A stretch of DNA of 41,613 bases, from the NCBI GenBank assembly GCA_016929795.1, contig JAFGIA010000194.1, positions 1 through 41,613 of the forward strand, given 5' to 3'. The translations under genes and the position numbers were made by a program. Of this stretch, positions 23,454 through 30,813 are shown piece by piece; within the stretch, counting starts at the first letter, position 1, and the number at the start of each line of letters is the position of its first letter. A model generated the notes under the pieces. The model saw nothing but the letters and a program-made list of their open reading frames with translations, had not been told where the DNA came from and did no database searches. Origin of the DNA: Anaerolineae bacterium. GTDB taxonomy: Bacteria; Chloroflexota; Anaerolineae; JAAYZQ01.

Positions 23454-24086
23454 TCAGGCCAGCTCGCGTGCCATGTCGACTGCACTCGCCGCGTCGGGTG
23501 CGTAGGCGTCGGCACCGATCTCTTTGGCATAGGCTTCGGTGACGGGGGCGCCGCCGACCATGATCTTGACCTGCTCGCGCACGCCGGCTTCTTGCAGCGC
23601 CTCGATGGTCGCCTTCATCTGCACCATGGTGGTAGTCAGCAGCGCGCTCATGCCCACGTGGCTTGGCTTGTGCTGGCGCACGGCGTCGACGAACGACTGG
23701 GGCGCCACGTCGGTGCCCAGATCGACCGTCTCGAACCCGGCACCTTCGAGCATCATCTTGACCAGGTTCTTGCCAATGTCGTGCAGGTCCCCCTTGACGG
23801 TGCCGATCACGTACTTGCCAGCACTCGGCGCGTCGCTCTCGGCGAGGAACGGGCGCAGCACGCCCATGCCGGCGTGCATGGCGCGCGCGGCGATCAACAC
23901 CTCGGGCACGAACAGGTCGCCGGCCTTGAAATCGCGGCCCACTTCGTCCATGCCCGCGATCAAGCCACCCTGGAGTATTTCGGCCGGCGCCATCCCCTGG
24001 TCCAGCGCTTTCTGTACCAGCTCGGCTACCACCTCGTCCTCGCCCTCGTACAAATTCGAGGCGATCTTTTGCAAAATGTCTGCCAT
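23454..24086 (-). CDS. Cobalamin-binding corrinoid protein (MttC/MtgC-like)
   Basis: 210 residues. The N-terminal helical cap domain (about 1-85, YEGEDEVVAELVQKALDQGM) precedes a Rossmann-like B12 domain with the histidine ligand motif GDLHDIGKNL, then SALLTTTM and VGGAPV. It carries the methyl group between the adjacent MttB-like enzyme and a methyl acceptor such as tetrahydrofolate. No corrinoid:folate methyltransferase or reductive activator gene is in the window. The ATG at 24086 has AAGGAGGGAG before it; the in-frame extension to 24167 lacks support. Gene order corrinoid protein then methyltransferase is usual for such systems. Confidence 0.95.
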   Translation of the reverse strand: MADILQKIASNLYEGEDEVVAELVQKALDQGMAPAEILQGGLIAGMDEVGRDFKAGDLFVPEVLIAARAMHAGMGVLRPFLAESDAPSAGKYVIGTVKGDLHDIGKNLVKMMLEGAGFETVDLGTDVAPQSFVDAVRQHKPSHVGMSALLTTTMVQMKATIEALQEAGVREQVKIMVGGAPVTEAYAKEIGADAYAPDAASAVDMARELA

Positions 24087-24118
24087 TTCTCCCTCCTTGC
24101 TTTGTCGACTATTTATGT

Positions 24119-24136
24119 CGCCGGGCCATCCCGGCG
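24119..24136 (-). other. Hairpin in the corrinoid gene leader
   Basis: CGCCGGG and CCCGGCG pair over a 4-nt loop (7 bp), 33 bases before the corrinoid-protein start. It could be a leader structure or a terminator of upstream transcription; no U-tract is present. Confidence 0.4.
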
Positions 24137-24173
24137 GATCCACCTGTGCGCGCCGGACTGCGCTCAAACAGAA

Positions 24174-24212
24174 GCGCTACCCTCTGGGATCGGCGATCCT
24201 GAGCGGTAGCGC
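24174..24212 (-). other. Compound hairpin between ftsH and the corrinoid gene
   Basis: Outer arms GCGCTACC and GGTAGCGC pair perfectly. Inside, CTC/GAG and GGATC/GATCC close on a 3-nt loop. A second small stem, GGCATCC with GGATGCC (24231-24256), follows the ftsH stop directly. Together these may end the ftsH message. The stretch 24087-24258 shows no gene and no recognisable B12 box, and I find no good promoter for the corrinoid gene. Confidence 0.45.
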
Positions 24213-24258
24213 CGCGTGTGTACCATTCAAGGCATCCTCTACCTGCTACGGATGCCCG

Positions 24259-26145
24259 TCAATCCCCCACCAGCTGCCTGTTGTATGCGGCAGCTTCCAC
24301 CTGGGCCTGGTTGGCCTGCTGTGGGGATGGCCCCTGGCGATCGCCGATCAGCGCTTCGAACTCCTGGCGCTCGATCGTCTCGACCTGTATCAACCGTCTG
24401 GCAACCGTGCCGAGTGTGTCGCGGCGCGACACCAGGATGTCGCGCGCCCGGGCATACGCTTCGTCGATGATCCGGCGCACTTCCTGGTCGATCTCTTCGG
24501 CCACCTCGTCGCTATAGTTGCGCTGCTCAGCAATCTCGCGCCCGAGGAACACCAGCTCATCGCGGTCGCCAAAGGTGAGCGGCCCCATCTTGCGGCTCAT
24601 GCCGTACGCCGTGACCATCTTGCGCGCCACTTTGGTCGCCTTTTCCAGATCGTCGCCTGCACCGGTCCACTTGTCGCCAAACACCATCTCTTCGGCCGCC
24701 CGACCGGCCAGCATGCCTGCGATCTCGTCTTCGAATTTATCCTGCGAATAGAGATAGTAATCACGCTCTGGAAGCGCCATGGTATAGCCCAGGTTCATAC
24801 CACGCGCGACGATCGACACCTTGTGCACAGGGTCGCAGTGCTCCATCTGCGATTGGACCAGGGCGTGTCCCGCCTCGTGATAGGCCAGGATCTCTTTTTC
24901 CTCGTCGGTGATCAGCCGGCTCTTGCGCTCGGGCCCGGCGATGACGCGCTCGATCGCCTCCTGGAACTCGGCGGCGCCGATGGCCTTCTTGTTGCGGCGC
25001 GCGGCGAGGATCGCTGCCTCGTTCACCAGGTTCTCGATGTCGGCGCCGACAAAACCGGGCGTGCCACGGGCGATCACGTCGAGGTCGACGTCGCGGCCGA
25101 GAGGCTTGCCGCGTACGTGCACGTCGAGAATGCCGCGCCGGCCCCTGATGTCAGGGCGGTCGAGCACCACGCGCCGGTCAAACCGCCCGGGGCGCAGCAG
25201 GGCCGGGTCGAGGATATCGGGCCGGTTGGTGGCGGCAATGACAATGATGTTCGTGTCGGTGCCAAAGCCGTCCATCTCCACCAGGATCTGGTTCAGCGTC
25301 TGTTCGCGCTCGTCGTGCGAGCCGCCCAGGCCGGCGCCACGGTGGCGGCCGACGGCATCCACTTCGTCGACAAAGATGATGCAGGGCGAGTTGCGCTTGG
25401 CCTGGTCGAATAGGTCGCGCACGCGCGCCGCGCCGACGCCGACAAACATCTCGACAAACTCGGAGCCAGAAATCGAAAAGAAGGGCACGCCGGCCTCACC
25501 AGAAACGGCCTTGGCCATCAACGTCTTGCCGGTGCCGGGCAGCCCCATCAGCACGACGCCCTTGGGGATACGGGCGCCGAGGGCGATGAATTTTTGTGGC
25601 TCTTTGAGAAACTCGACCACCTCGGCCAGCTCCTGCTTGGCCTCTTCCACACCCGCCACGTCGTCGAATGTGACCGTCGGTTTTTCGCCGGTGAACATGC
25701 GCGCCCGGCTCTTGCCGAATGACAGCGCCTGGTTGTTCGTGCCCTGTGCCTGGCGCATCAGGAAGAAAAAGAGGCCAGCAAGCAGCAGGAAGGGCAGCAG
25801 CGTGCCCAGGACGGTGAGCAGGCCGCCCCACGGGCTCGGCGGCTCGACCTCGATATCGACTTTGGCCAGCGCCTCTGGCTCGGCACCCAGCGCGAGCAGT
25901 GCCTCGGTCAGATCGACACTCGCTTCCTTGCGCGAGGCAGCGATCTGACCGCCCTTGTACACCACTTCCAGCTCACCATCCTCGACCGTCACCGATGCAA
26001 CCTTGCGGGCGTTTACGTCAGCAGCCAACTGGGTCAGGGGGATCTCGTTCGGCGTCCCACTGACCGGGAATAGTCCGAGGATCAGGGCACCCGCGGCAAC
26101 AAGGATGATCAGATAGATGAGTGCCCCTCGCCAATTTACATTCAC
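24259..26145 (-). CDS. ftsH: ATP-dependent zinc metalloprotease FtsH
   Basis: 628 residues, standard length. Two TM helices (about 8-27 and 108-130) flank a periplasmic domain. The AAA+ module has Walker A GLPGTGKT (201-208), Walker [10 protein letters not shown] and the second region of homology ([19 protein letters not shown]). The M41 protease site is HEAGH (423-427), with a downstream acidic ligand in the [10 protein letters not shown] region. It degrades misfolded membrane and short-lived cytosolic proteins. The ATG at 26145 has GGAGG four bases upstream. Its likely promoter lies about 180 bases upstream, inside the 3' end of the pseudokinase frame. The adjacent corrinoid gene is unrelated in function. 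Confidence 0.97.
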   Translation of the reverse strand: MNVNWRGALIYLIILVAAGALILGLFPVSGTPNEIPLTQLAADVNARKVASVTVEDGELEVVYKGGQIAASRKEASVDLTEALLALGAEPEALAKVDIEVEPPSPWGGLLTVLGTLLPFLLLAGLFFFLMRQAQGTNNQALSFGKSRARMFTGEKPTVTFDDVAGVEEAKQELAEVVEFLKEPQKFIALGARIPKGVVLMGLPGTGKTLMAKAVSGEAGVPFFSISGSEFVEMFVGVGAARVRDLFDQAKRNSPCIIFVDEVDAVGRHRGAGLGGSHDEREQTLNQILVEMDGFGTDTNIIVIAATNRPDILDPALLRPGRFDRRVVLDRPDIRGRRGILDVHVRGKPLGRDVDLDVIARGTPGFVGADIENLVNEAAILAARRNKKAIGAAEFQEAIERVIAGPERKSRLITDEEKEILAYHEAGHALVQSQMEHCDPVHKVSIVARGMNLGYTMALPERDYYLYSQDKFEDEIAGMLAGRAAEEMVFGDKWTGAGDDLEKATKVARKMVTAYGMSRKMGPLTFGDRDELVFLGREIAEQRNYSDEVAEEIDQEVRRIIDEAYARARDILVSRRDTLGTVARRLIQVETIERQEFEALIGDRQGPSPQQANQAQVEAAAYNRQLVGD

Positions 26146-26229
26146 ATCACGCCTCCAACACGATTGACAACTTGTATCTCCACCGCGGCACTCTGCCCGC
26201 TGGCAGCCTCCACGGTCTACTATGCCAGT

Positions 26230-27603
26230 TTAGCACAAACTCGCCGTGGAACCCGTAATCTTGACTCCACAAGCCGGCAAACGATCTCGCGCAGCCTCGC
26301 CTGCCCCCGTGTCACGCGGCGCCTGTATTATACCAGATAAAGAGGTGATCAACCAACTCTTTGCCCTGCGTGGCAACTCAAAGACACCTGTCATGGCGAA
26401 GGAGCACGCCGCGAGGCGCGGGTGACTTGGGCAATCCCCACCCTGCTGAGAGGAGATTGCTTCGCTTCGCTCGCAATGACAGTTCTTGAGGGGGTGAGTG
26501 GCGCCGGTGCTATGGATGAACTCGCCATGACGGAGGATCAAACCGGCGGATGGGGTGGTATAGAGATCGTACACCGTCTGCCATAGACGGACGAGGCCGA
26601 ACATGGCCAACAATGCCGCGATGATGAGAATGATCATCATCCAGTCGATCCCCTGGCCCAACCTGCTGGCCTGGGTCTCGCCAGGCCGAAAGACCACCGG
26701 CCCAACCCCGGGAGCCGGGAGGTGCCGGTGAGGGCTGGGCGCCCGCGGCCAAGCATCCTCACCGGCCTGCCCCCTCACCCGGCTGCGCAGGATCTCGGCC
26801 AACTGGCCTGCGTTTCTGTAGCGCGCTGCCGGCTCTTTGGCGAGCGCCTTCTGGACGATCTGCACGAGGGCCGGGGGCAGATCGGGCAACAGCACGTCGA
26901 GCGCTGGCGGCTCCTGGCGCAGGTGCTGCACCACCAGGACGGTCTCATCGGCAGATCGAAATGGGGGACGGCCGGTCAGCATGGCGTAGAGCAGCGATCC
27001 GATCACGTACACGTCAGAGGCCGGGTGGATCTCTTCGCCGGCAGCCTGCTCTGGCGAGAGGTAGGGCGGCCGGCCCCAGGGGCGCCCGGGTGACGATTGA
27101 ATCTCGCGCAATGCAGGACAAAGGCCGCAGTCGGTCATGGAAACAGCCGGCGCTGCACCCGAGGTATCGACATAGACGCAGTGGGGACACAGGCTGCCGT
27201 GAACCATCCCGGCATGGTGGAGGAGGGACACGAGCTCGCTCAGCGCGATGGTGATGTCGGCAGCGGTGGCGGGATCGAGTGGACCGCCAGCCAACAGATC
27301 GGCGAGCGAGCGACCTTCCACGTGGCGGCGCACGAGGTAGAGGCGGCCTTCTGCCAGGCCTCCATACTCGTAGGGTACCAGGGCCTGCTCGCCCAGTGCG
27401 GCAACCGCCCGCTGGGTCCGGCTGAGCTTGCTCAGCACCTCGGACCCTGACGCGACCCGGAAGGGCAGGATGAGGATCATCACCAACTGGTCCTCGACGG
27501 TATCGTAGCCGCGGTAGAGACTGGCCAAATCCTGGACTGCTGCCTCTGAGACGAGGCGGTAGCGCCCCTCGAGCATGGTACCCGGTTGCAGAATATCTTG
27601 CAC
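26230..27603 (-). CDS. Membrane-anchored protein-kinase-like protein, predicted pseudokinase
   Basis: 457 residues from the GTG at 27603. A Ser/Thr kinase-like fold covers about 10-275: GRYRLV start, YLSPEQAAG (APE-like) at 181-189, ASDVYVIGSLLYAMLTGRPPF at 195-215. Key residues are missing: no Gly-rich loop, no VAIK lysine (MILILPFR), the HRD loop reads H135-G-S with Cys for the Asn, and DFG reads D158-C-G. A TM helix follows (about 319-340). The last 83 residues begin with NCHCERSEAI and come from a dispersed DNA repeat and the former intergenic DNA beyond, so the natural end is uncertain. Probably a signalling scaffold, not an active kinase. Confidence 0.8.
   Translation of the reverse strand: MQDILQPGTMLEGRYRLVSEAAVQDLASLYRGYDTVEDQLVMILILPFRVASGSEVLSKLSRTQRAVAALGEQALVPYEYGGLAEGRLYLVRRHVEGRSLADLLAGGPLDPATAADITIALSELVSLLHHAGMVHGSLCPHCVYVDTSGAAPAVSMTDCGLCPALREIQSSPGRPWGRPPYLSPEQAAGEEIHPASDVYVIGSLLYAMLTGRPPFRSADETVLVVQHLRQEPPALDVLLPDLPPALVQIVQKALAKEPAARYRNAGQLAEILRSRVRGQAGEDAWPRAPSPHRHLPAPGVGPVVFRPGETQASRLGQGIDWMMIILIIAALLAMFGLVRLWQTVYDLYTTPSAGLILRHGEFIHSTGATHPLKNCHCERSEAISSQQGGDCPSHPRLAACSFAMTGVFELPRRAKSWLITSLSGIIQAPRDTGAGEAARDRLPACGVKITGSTASLC
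26327..26356 (-). promoter_or_regulatory. Probable ftsH promoter inside the pseudokinase tail
   Basis: TTGGTT (26351-26356), 18 bases and TATAAT (26327-26332) on the minus strand. It lies downstream of the dispersed repeat and upstream of ftsH, giving a leader of about 175 nt. A promoter here suggests this DNA was intergenic before the pseudokinase frame ran through it. Confidence 0.55.
26389..26481. repeat. Dispersed palindromic repeat (TGTCATTGCGAGCGAAGCGA type)
   Basis: A 93-bp element with inverted ends: TGTCATGGCGA at 26389-26399 and TCGCAATGACA at 26471-26481. Inner parts GGGCAATCCCC and GGAGATTGCTTCGC are also partly complementary. The sequence type, read on the minus strand as TCATTGCGAGCGAAGCGAAG, is a widespread non-autonomous repeat in many bacterial genomes, usually intergenic. 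Here it lies inside the 3' part of the pseudokinase frame and supplies residues 375-405. Confidence 0.85.
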
Positions 27604-27606
27604 AGC

Positions 27607-27624
27607 CCCCTCCCCGCCGAGGGG
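27607..27624 (-). promoter_or_regulatory. Hairpin that hides the pseudokinase ribosome site
   Basis: In the minus-strand RNA CCCCTC and GAGGGG pair over a 6-nt loop. The GAGGGG arm is the likely ribosome site of the GTG start at 27603. A second small stem, CGGTC/GACCG, lies at 27627-27639. This could hold translation low or make it conditional. Confidence 0.4.
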
Positions 27625-27698
27625 CTCGGTCGGAGACCGGCCCCAGCGACTTGTAGCCTACGGAGTATACATCAAGTCGCTACTCGCGACAAGCGGGA

Positions 27699-27728
27699 TT
27701 GGCAGAAGGAAGGAAGGTCTGGTATAAT
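27699..27728 (+). promoter_or_regulatory. Promoter of the diacylglycerol-kinase-like gene
   Basis: TTGGCA (27699-27704), 18 bases and a perfect TATAAT (27723-27728), about 38 bases before the start codon. It lies in the 162-base divergent region between the pseudokinase and this gene, the only divergent junction in the window. Confidence 0.7.
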
Positions 27729-27765
27729 GAGACTGATCGACACCCGGAAGTGAAATGGACGGTTC

Positions 27766-28707
27766 ATGCGCTGTAAGCTGATCGTCAACCCATCGTCGGG
27801 ACCCTGGGACGTGCGACACGAGCTGCCTGCCGTCCTCAGTCACCTCGAACAGTATGGGTGGGAAACTACACTGCACCGCACAGAGCGACCCGGCGAGGCA
27901 ACCAGGCTGGCCGAACAGGCAGTCGAAAATAGCCTCGATGCCGTGCTCGTCGTCGGTGGTGATGGTACGATCAACGAGGTCATCAACGGCCTGGCAGAGA
28001 GTGAAGTGGCCGTGGGCGTGCTGCCTGGCGGCACGGCCAACGTGTGGGCCAAGGAGCTGGGCCTGCCCACGCGTTCCCCACGCCACCTCCTGCCGCTGGT
28101 CGACTCGATCCGCGCTCTCGTGCCAGGCAGAAGCCGGCGCATTGACCTGGGATACGCCAACGGGCGCTATTTTCTGCAATGGGCCGGGATTGGGCTCGAC
28201 GCCGAGGTGACGTATGCGATGGAGCCGCGTACGCGCGTCCAAAGGCGCCTTGGCGCGGTGGCCTATGTTGTATCCGGCCTGACTATGCTTACGCACATGG
28301 TCGGCAAGCGCACGCGCATCTGGATCGACGACAGGCGGATCTATCGGCGCACGATCTTGACTGTGATCAGCAACTCGCAGCTCTATGGTGGCATAGTGCG
28401 CATCGCTACCGATGCCCGCCTCGACGACGGCCTGCTCGACGTGAACATCTTTGCCGGCACAGGTGCCGTTTCCTCGGTGCGCGCCGTGCTGGGCGTGATT
28501 ACCGGTCTCCACCTGCGCGACCCGCGCCACAGCCGCTACCAGGGCAAAGAGATCCGCATCGAGACTGACAAGCCGATGGCCATTCACGTCGACGGTGAGC
28601 CCTTTGGCACCACCCCCCTCGACTGCCACGTCGTGCCCGGTGCGCTGACAGCCTTGATCCCGCGCCAGGTGCGGGCGGAGTTGTTCGCGGACAAGAAGAA
28701 ATCGTAG
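27766..28707 (+). CDS. Diacylglycerol/lipid kinase family protein (DagK/YegS-like)
   Basis: 313 residues. The N-terminal LIVNPSSG and GGDGT (64-68) bind ATP. PGGTANVWAKELG (87-99) and DGEPFGTTP near the end are family signatures. The C-terminal beta-rich lipid-substrate domain is complete. It phosphorylates a lipid such as diacylglycerol at the inner face of the membrane; exact substrate unknown. The ATG at 27766 lacks a strong ribosome site (GGAAG is 13 bases or more away), but the conserved N-terminus starts right there. The TAG stop lies inside the left arm of a perfect 19-bp hairpin. It is the only plus-strand gene in the window. Confidence 0.92.
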   Translation: MRCKLIVNPSSGPWDVRHELPAVLSHLEQYGWETTLHRTERPGEATRLAEQAVENSLDAVLVVGGDGTINEVINGLAESEVAVGVLPGGTANVWAKELGLPTRSPRHLLPLVDSIRALVPGRSRRIDLGYANGRYFLQWAGIGLDAEVTYAMEPRTRVQRRLGAVAYVVSGLTMLTHMVGKRTRIWIDDRRIYRRTILTVISNSQLYGGIVRIATDARLDDGLLDVNIFAGTGAVSSVRAVLGVITGLHLRDPRHSRYQGKEIRIETDKPMAIHVDGEPFGTTPLDCHVVPGALTALIPRQVRAELFADKKKS

Positions 28708-28742
28708 ATTGGTAGATTGGGCGGCCCAATCTACCAATCTAC
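28704..28742. terminator. Perfect octamer-built hairpin between convergent genes
   Basis: GTAGATTGGTAGATTGGGC (28704-28722) and its exact complement (28724-28742) flank one base, giving a 19-bp perfect palindrome built of TAGATTGG units. It contains the stop codon of the kinase-like gene and ends six bases before the stop of the convergent lipoprotein gene. It could terminate both transcripts. It shares the architecture of the palindrome at 6937-6991 with a different octamer. Confidence 0.75.
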
Positions 28743-28748
28743 CAGTAG

Positions 28749-29912
28749 TTAGGGATAGACCTGCACCCAGTCTCCGCCCTGCACCTGAAAGATATAGATG
28801 CTTGGATTTTCGAGGTCGCCATTGTCGTCGTAGCTAAGGTCGCCCATCGGTGTGTCGACCTGGGCGAGGGATCGCAGCGCGTCGGCTACCCTGGCTGCGT
28901 CAAAGCTGTCCGCCTTTTTGACCGCCTCAGCCAGCACCTCCATCGCGCTATAGCCGTTGATGCTGTAGGTGTCGGGGTTGCGGTACTCGACGGCCTGATA
29001 CTCTTTGATCCAGGTAGCGTCGACAGCCGCCGCCGGCTGTGGGCCAAAGGCCGACACGTACATCCCTTCAGAAGCCATCCCCGCCTCGTCGATCGTCGTG
29101 GTCAAAAAGGCGCCATCGCTGGCAAGGAAGGGCACGTCGAGGCCCGCTTCCACCAGCTCCAGGCGTAGATAGGGCGCCTCAACCTCGTAGCCTGCATAGA
29201 ACAGGGCATCGGGGTTTGCCGCCGCGATCTGGGGCAGCTCGTCGGCAAAGGTCGACTGCTCGACTGCCACCTGCAACGTCAGCACCACCTCGGCCCCCAG
29301 CCTGCGCAGCTCATCGCCGATGAGCTGGCCCAACCCCTGGCCGTAGGGATCGTCGTTGTGTACCACGGCCACGCGCCGCGCACCGACCGTGTTCACCAGG
29401 AACTCGGCGTCGATCCGCGCCTGTGTGGTGTCGTTCGCATTCACGCGGAAAAAGTTCCGGTAGCCGCGCTCCGTCAGGCTCACCTCACTGGCCGTGGGGG
29501 TGATGACGACGAGCGACAGGTCCTTATAGATCTCCATTGCCGCCAGCGTCTGGCCGCTGTTCAGATGGCCGATCACGCCCAGCACCGCTTGCCCCCCTTG
29601 CACTGCCGACTTGATCTGGTCGGCCACGTCGACGGCCACGTCCGAGTCCGACTCGTCGTCCAGGCCGACCACCGTGATCTTGTAGCCGAGCAGCCCGCCG
29701 GCACGGTTAATCTTTTCGGCCGCCAGCCGCGCGCCGCCCAACACCGTCTGCCCACCATTCGCCTGAAAGCCCGATAGCGGCACGGTGACGTACACGATCA
29801 CCTCTCCCTTGTCCGGCTCTGAAGGCCCACCGCAGGACGGAAGCAGCAAGCTGCAAGCAGCAAGTAGCAAGAAACCCGCCACCAGGGGTCTGATTTTCCA
29901 CGTTCGATTCAT
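28749..29912 (-). CDS. LivJ-like substrate-binding lipoprotein (periplasmic-binding protein type 1)
   Basis: 387 residues from the ATG at 29912 (GAGG eight bases upstream). The signal peptide ends in the lipobox LLPSC. The mature part is a type 1 periplasmic-binding fold of the branched-chain amino acid receptor family: VTVPLSGFQANGGQTVLGGARLA near the start, VIGHLNSGQTLAAMEIY, and DDPYGQGLGQLIGDELRRLGAEV. No permease or ATPase for it is nearby. It is the last gene of the PspA operon, so it may sense a ligand rather than feed a transporter. Oddity: the signal-peptide codons contain four near-identical heptamers (about 29846-29873), like the repeat at 33766-33807. Confidence 0.9.
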   Translation of the reverse strand: MNRTWKIRPLVAGFLLLAACSLLLPSCGGPSEPDKGEVIVYVTVPLSGFQANGGQTVLGGARLAAEKINRAGGLLGYKITVVGLDDESDSDVAVDVADQIKSAVQGGQAVLGVIGHLNSGQTLAAMEIYKDLSLVVITPTASEVSLTERGYRNFFRVNANDTTQARIDAEFLVNTVGARRVAVVHNDDPYGQGLGQLIGDELRRLGAEVVLTLQVAVEQSTFADELPQIAAANPDALFYAGYEVEAPYLRLELVEAGLDVPFLASDGAFLTTTIDEAGMASEGMYVSAFGPQPAAAVDATWIKEYQAVEYRNPDTYSINGYSAMEVLAEAVKKADSFDAARVADALRSLAQVDTPMGDLSYDDNGDLENPSIYIFQVQGGDWVQVYP

Positions 29913-29941
29913 GCTCTTCACCTCAATCAAGACACACGTCG

Positions 29942-30808
29942 CTAGGGCGCCTGGACTGCATTCAGACCGAGCGTATCGGTCCTGGCCTGGTACACCTCGT
30001 CCAGAGTCTGGACGACATCTTGCAGGGCCTGCACCTGGCCGGCGATCTCTTGCTGCAGCCTCGTGGCACGGCCCGACGCCACGTCGCGCGCGCCCAGGAT
30101 CATCATCTGAGAATAGACGGTGGCAATCGCCGTGATCGTGCTCTCCAATTGGAACTGGGCCTGCTCCATCACATTCTCCAGCTTGAGCAGGTTATCGCGC
30201 TGGATCTGGCGCTGGGCAATCGCCTGGCTGATCTGGCGCTGCACCGTCGGATCGTCCTCTGTCGCCAGCCGCTTCTTGAGGTTATCGATGGCCGGGTCAA
30301 CCGTCTGCCTGTCCTGGCGGATCACATCGTCGTTCTCGTACATGTCGATGCGGCGCGCCAGGCGAAAGACGTTCTCCAGCCAGCGGGTGATGTCGCGGCT
30401 CGTGTCGCGCAAGTGTTCCTGCAGCACGCCCTCACGGCTGCCATAGATCACCTCGTCGATCCGCTCGCGGTACTCGAGTGCCTTCTCTACTTGCTTGCGC
30501 AGCCGCTCCTCTCTGATCCGCCGCAGGTCGAACCGCTCGCGGAACATCTCGTCTACGGCGCGCGCACGAAATGCCGGGTCCTGCATGCTGCTCACCACGA
30601 ACGCGGCCTCGCCGACGACGCCCAGCCCTAGCCAGAACCACCAGCCCAACACTCCGAACAGCACGGGGATGATTCCCAGGGCCGTCAGGACGGTCAGCGC
30701 CAGGGTCAGGCTGATGATCACAGCACTCTCCCAACGGTAGAATGAGCGGGTGATAATCGCCCGCACTGCCCTACGTTCCAACTCTGCGTAGAGGTTGCTC
30801 TTGGTCAT
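29942..30808 (-). CDS. Two-TM coiled-coil membrane protein of unknown function
   Basis: 288 residues. Two TM helices (about 28-48 and 52-72) are followed by some 210 residues of charged helix with strong coiled-coil character (RRIREERLRKQVEKALEYRE; NLKKRLATEDDPTVQRQISQ; QEIAGQVQALQDVVQTLDEV). No enzyme motif. It starts five bases after the VWA protein stop and is followed by the LivJ-like gene after 29 bases. Its helical tail and operon position suggest a structural or membrane-stress partner of PspA, a role that TelA-like proteins may fill near similar genes elsewhere; this is inference. Confidence 0.75.
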   Translation of the reverse strand: MTKSNLYAELERRAVRAIITRSFYRWESAVIISLTLALTVLTALGIIPVLFGVLGWWFWLGLGVVGEAAFVVSSMQDPAFRARAVDEMFRERFDLRRIREERLRKQVEKALEYRERIDEVIYGSREGVLQEHLRDTSRDITRWLENVFRLARRIDMYENDDVIRQDRQTVDPAIDNLKKRLATEDDPTVQRQISQAIAQRQIQRDNLLKLENVMEQAQFQLESTITAIATVYSQMMILGARDVASGRATRLQQEIAGQVQALQDVVQTLDEVYQARTDTLGLNAVQAP

Positions 30809-30813
30809 GGTCG

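Noticed and set aside
23363..23530. N-terminal extension of the MttB-like protein
   Set aside because: The 56 extra residues are translation of the octamer inverted repeat and overlap the corrinoid gene. GTG at 23362 has a strong ribosome site.
24087..24258. Cobalamin riboswitch before the corrinoid gene
   Set aside because: Hairpins are present but I see no B12-box sequence, and no covariation test was possible.
27658..28737. 359-codon minus-strand frame opposite the diacylglycerol-kinase-like gene
   Set aside because: The plus-strand gene has GGDGT and family motifs and a promoter; the antisense frame starts inside a palindrome and has none.
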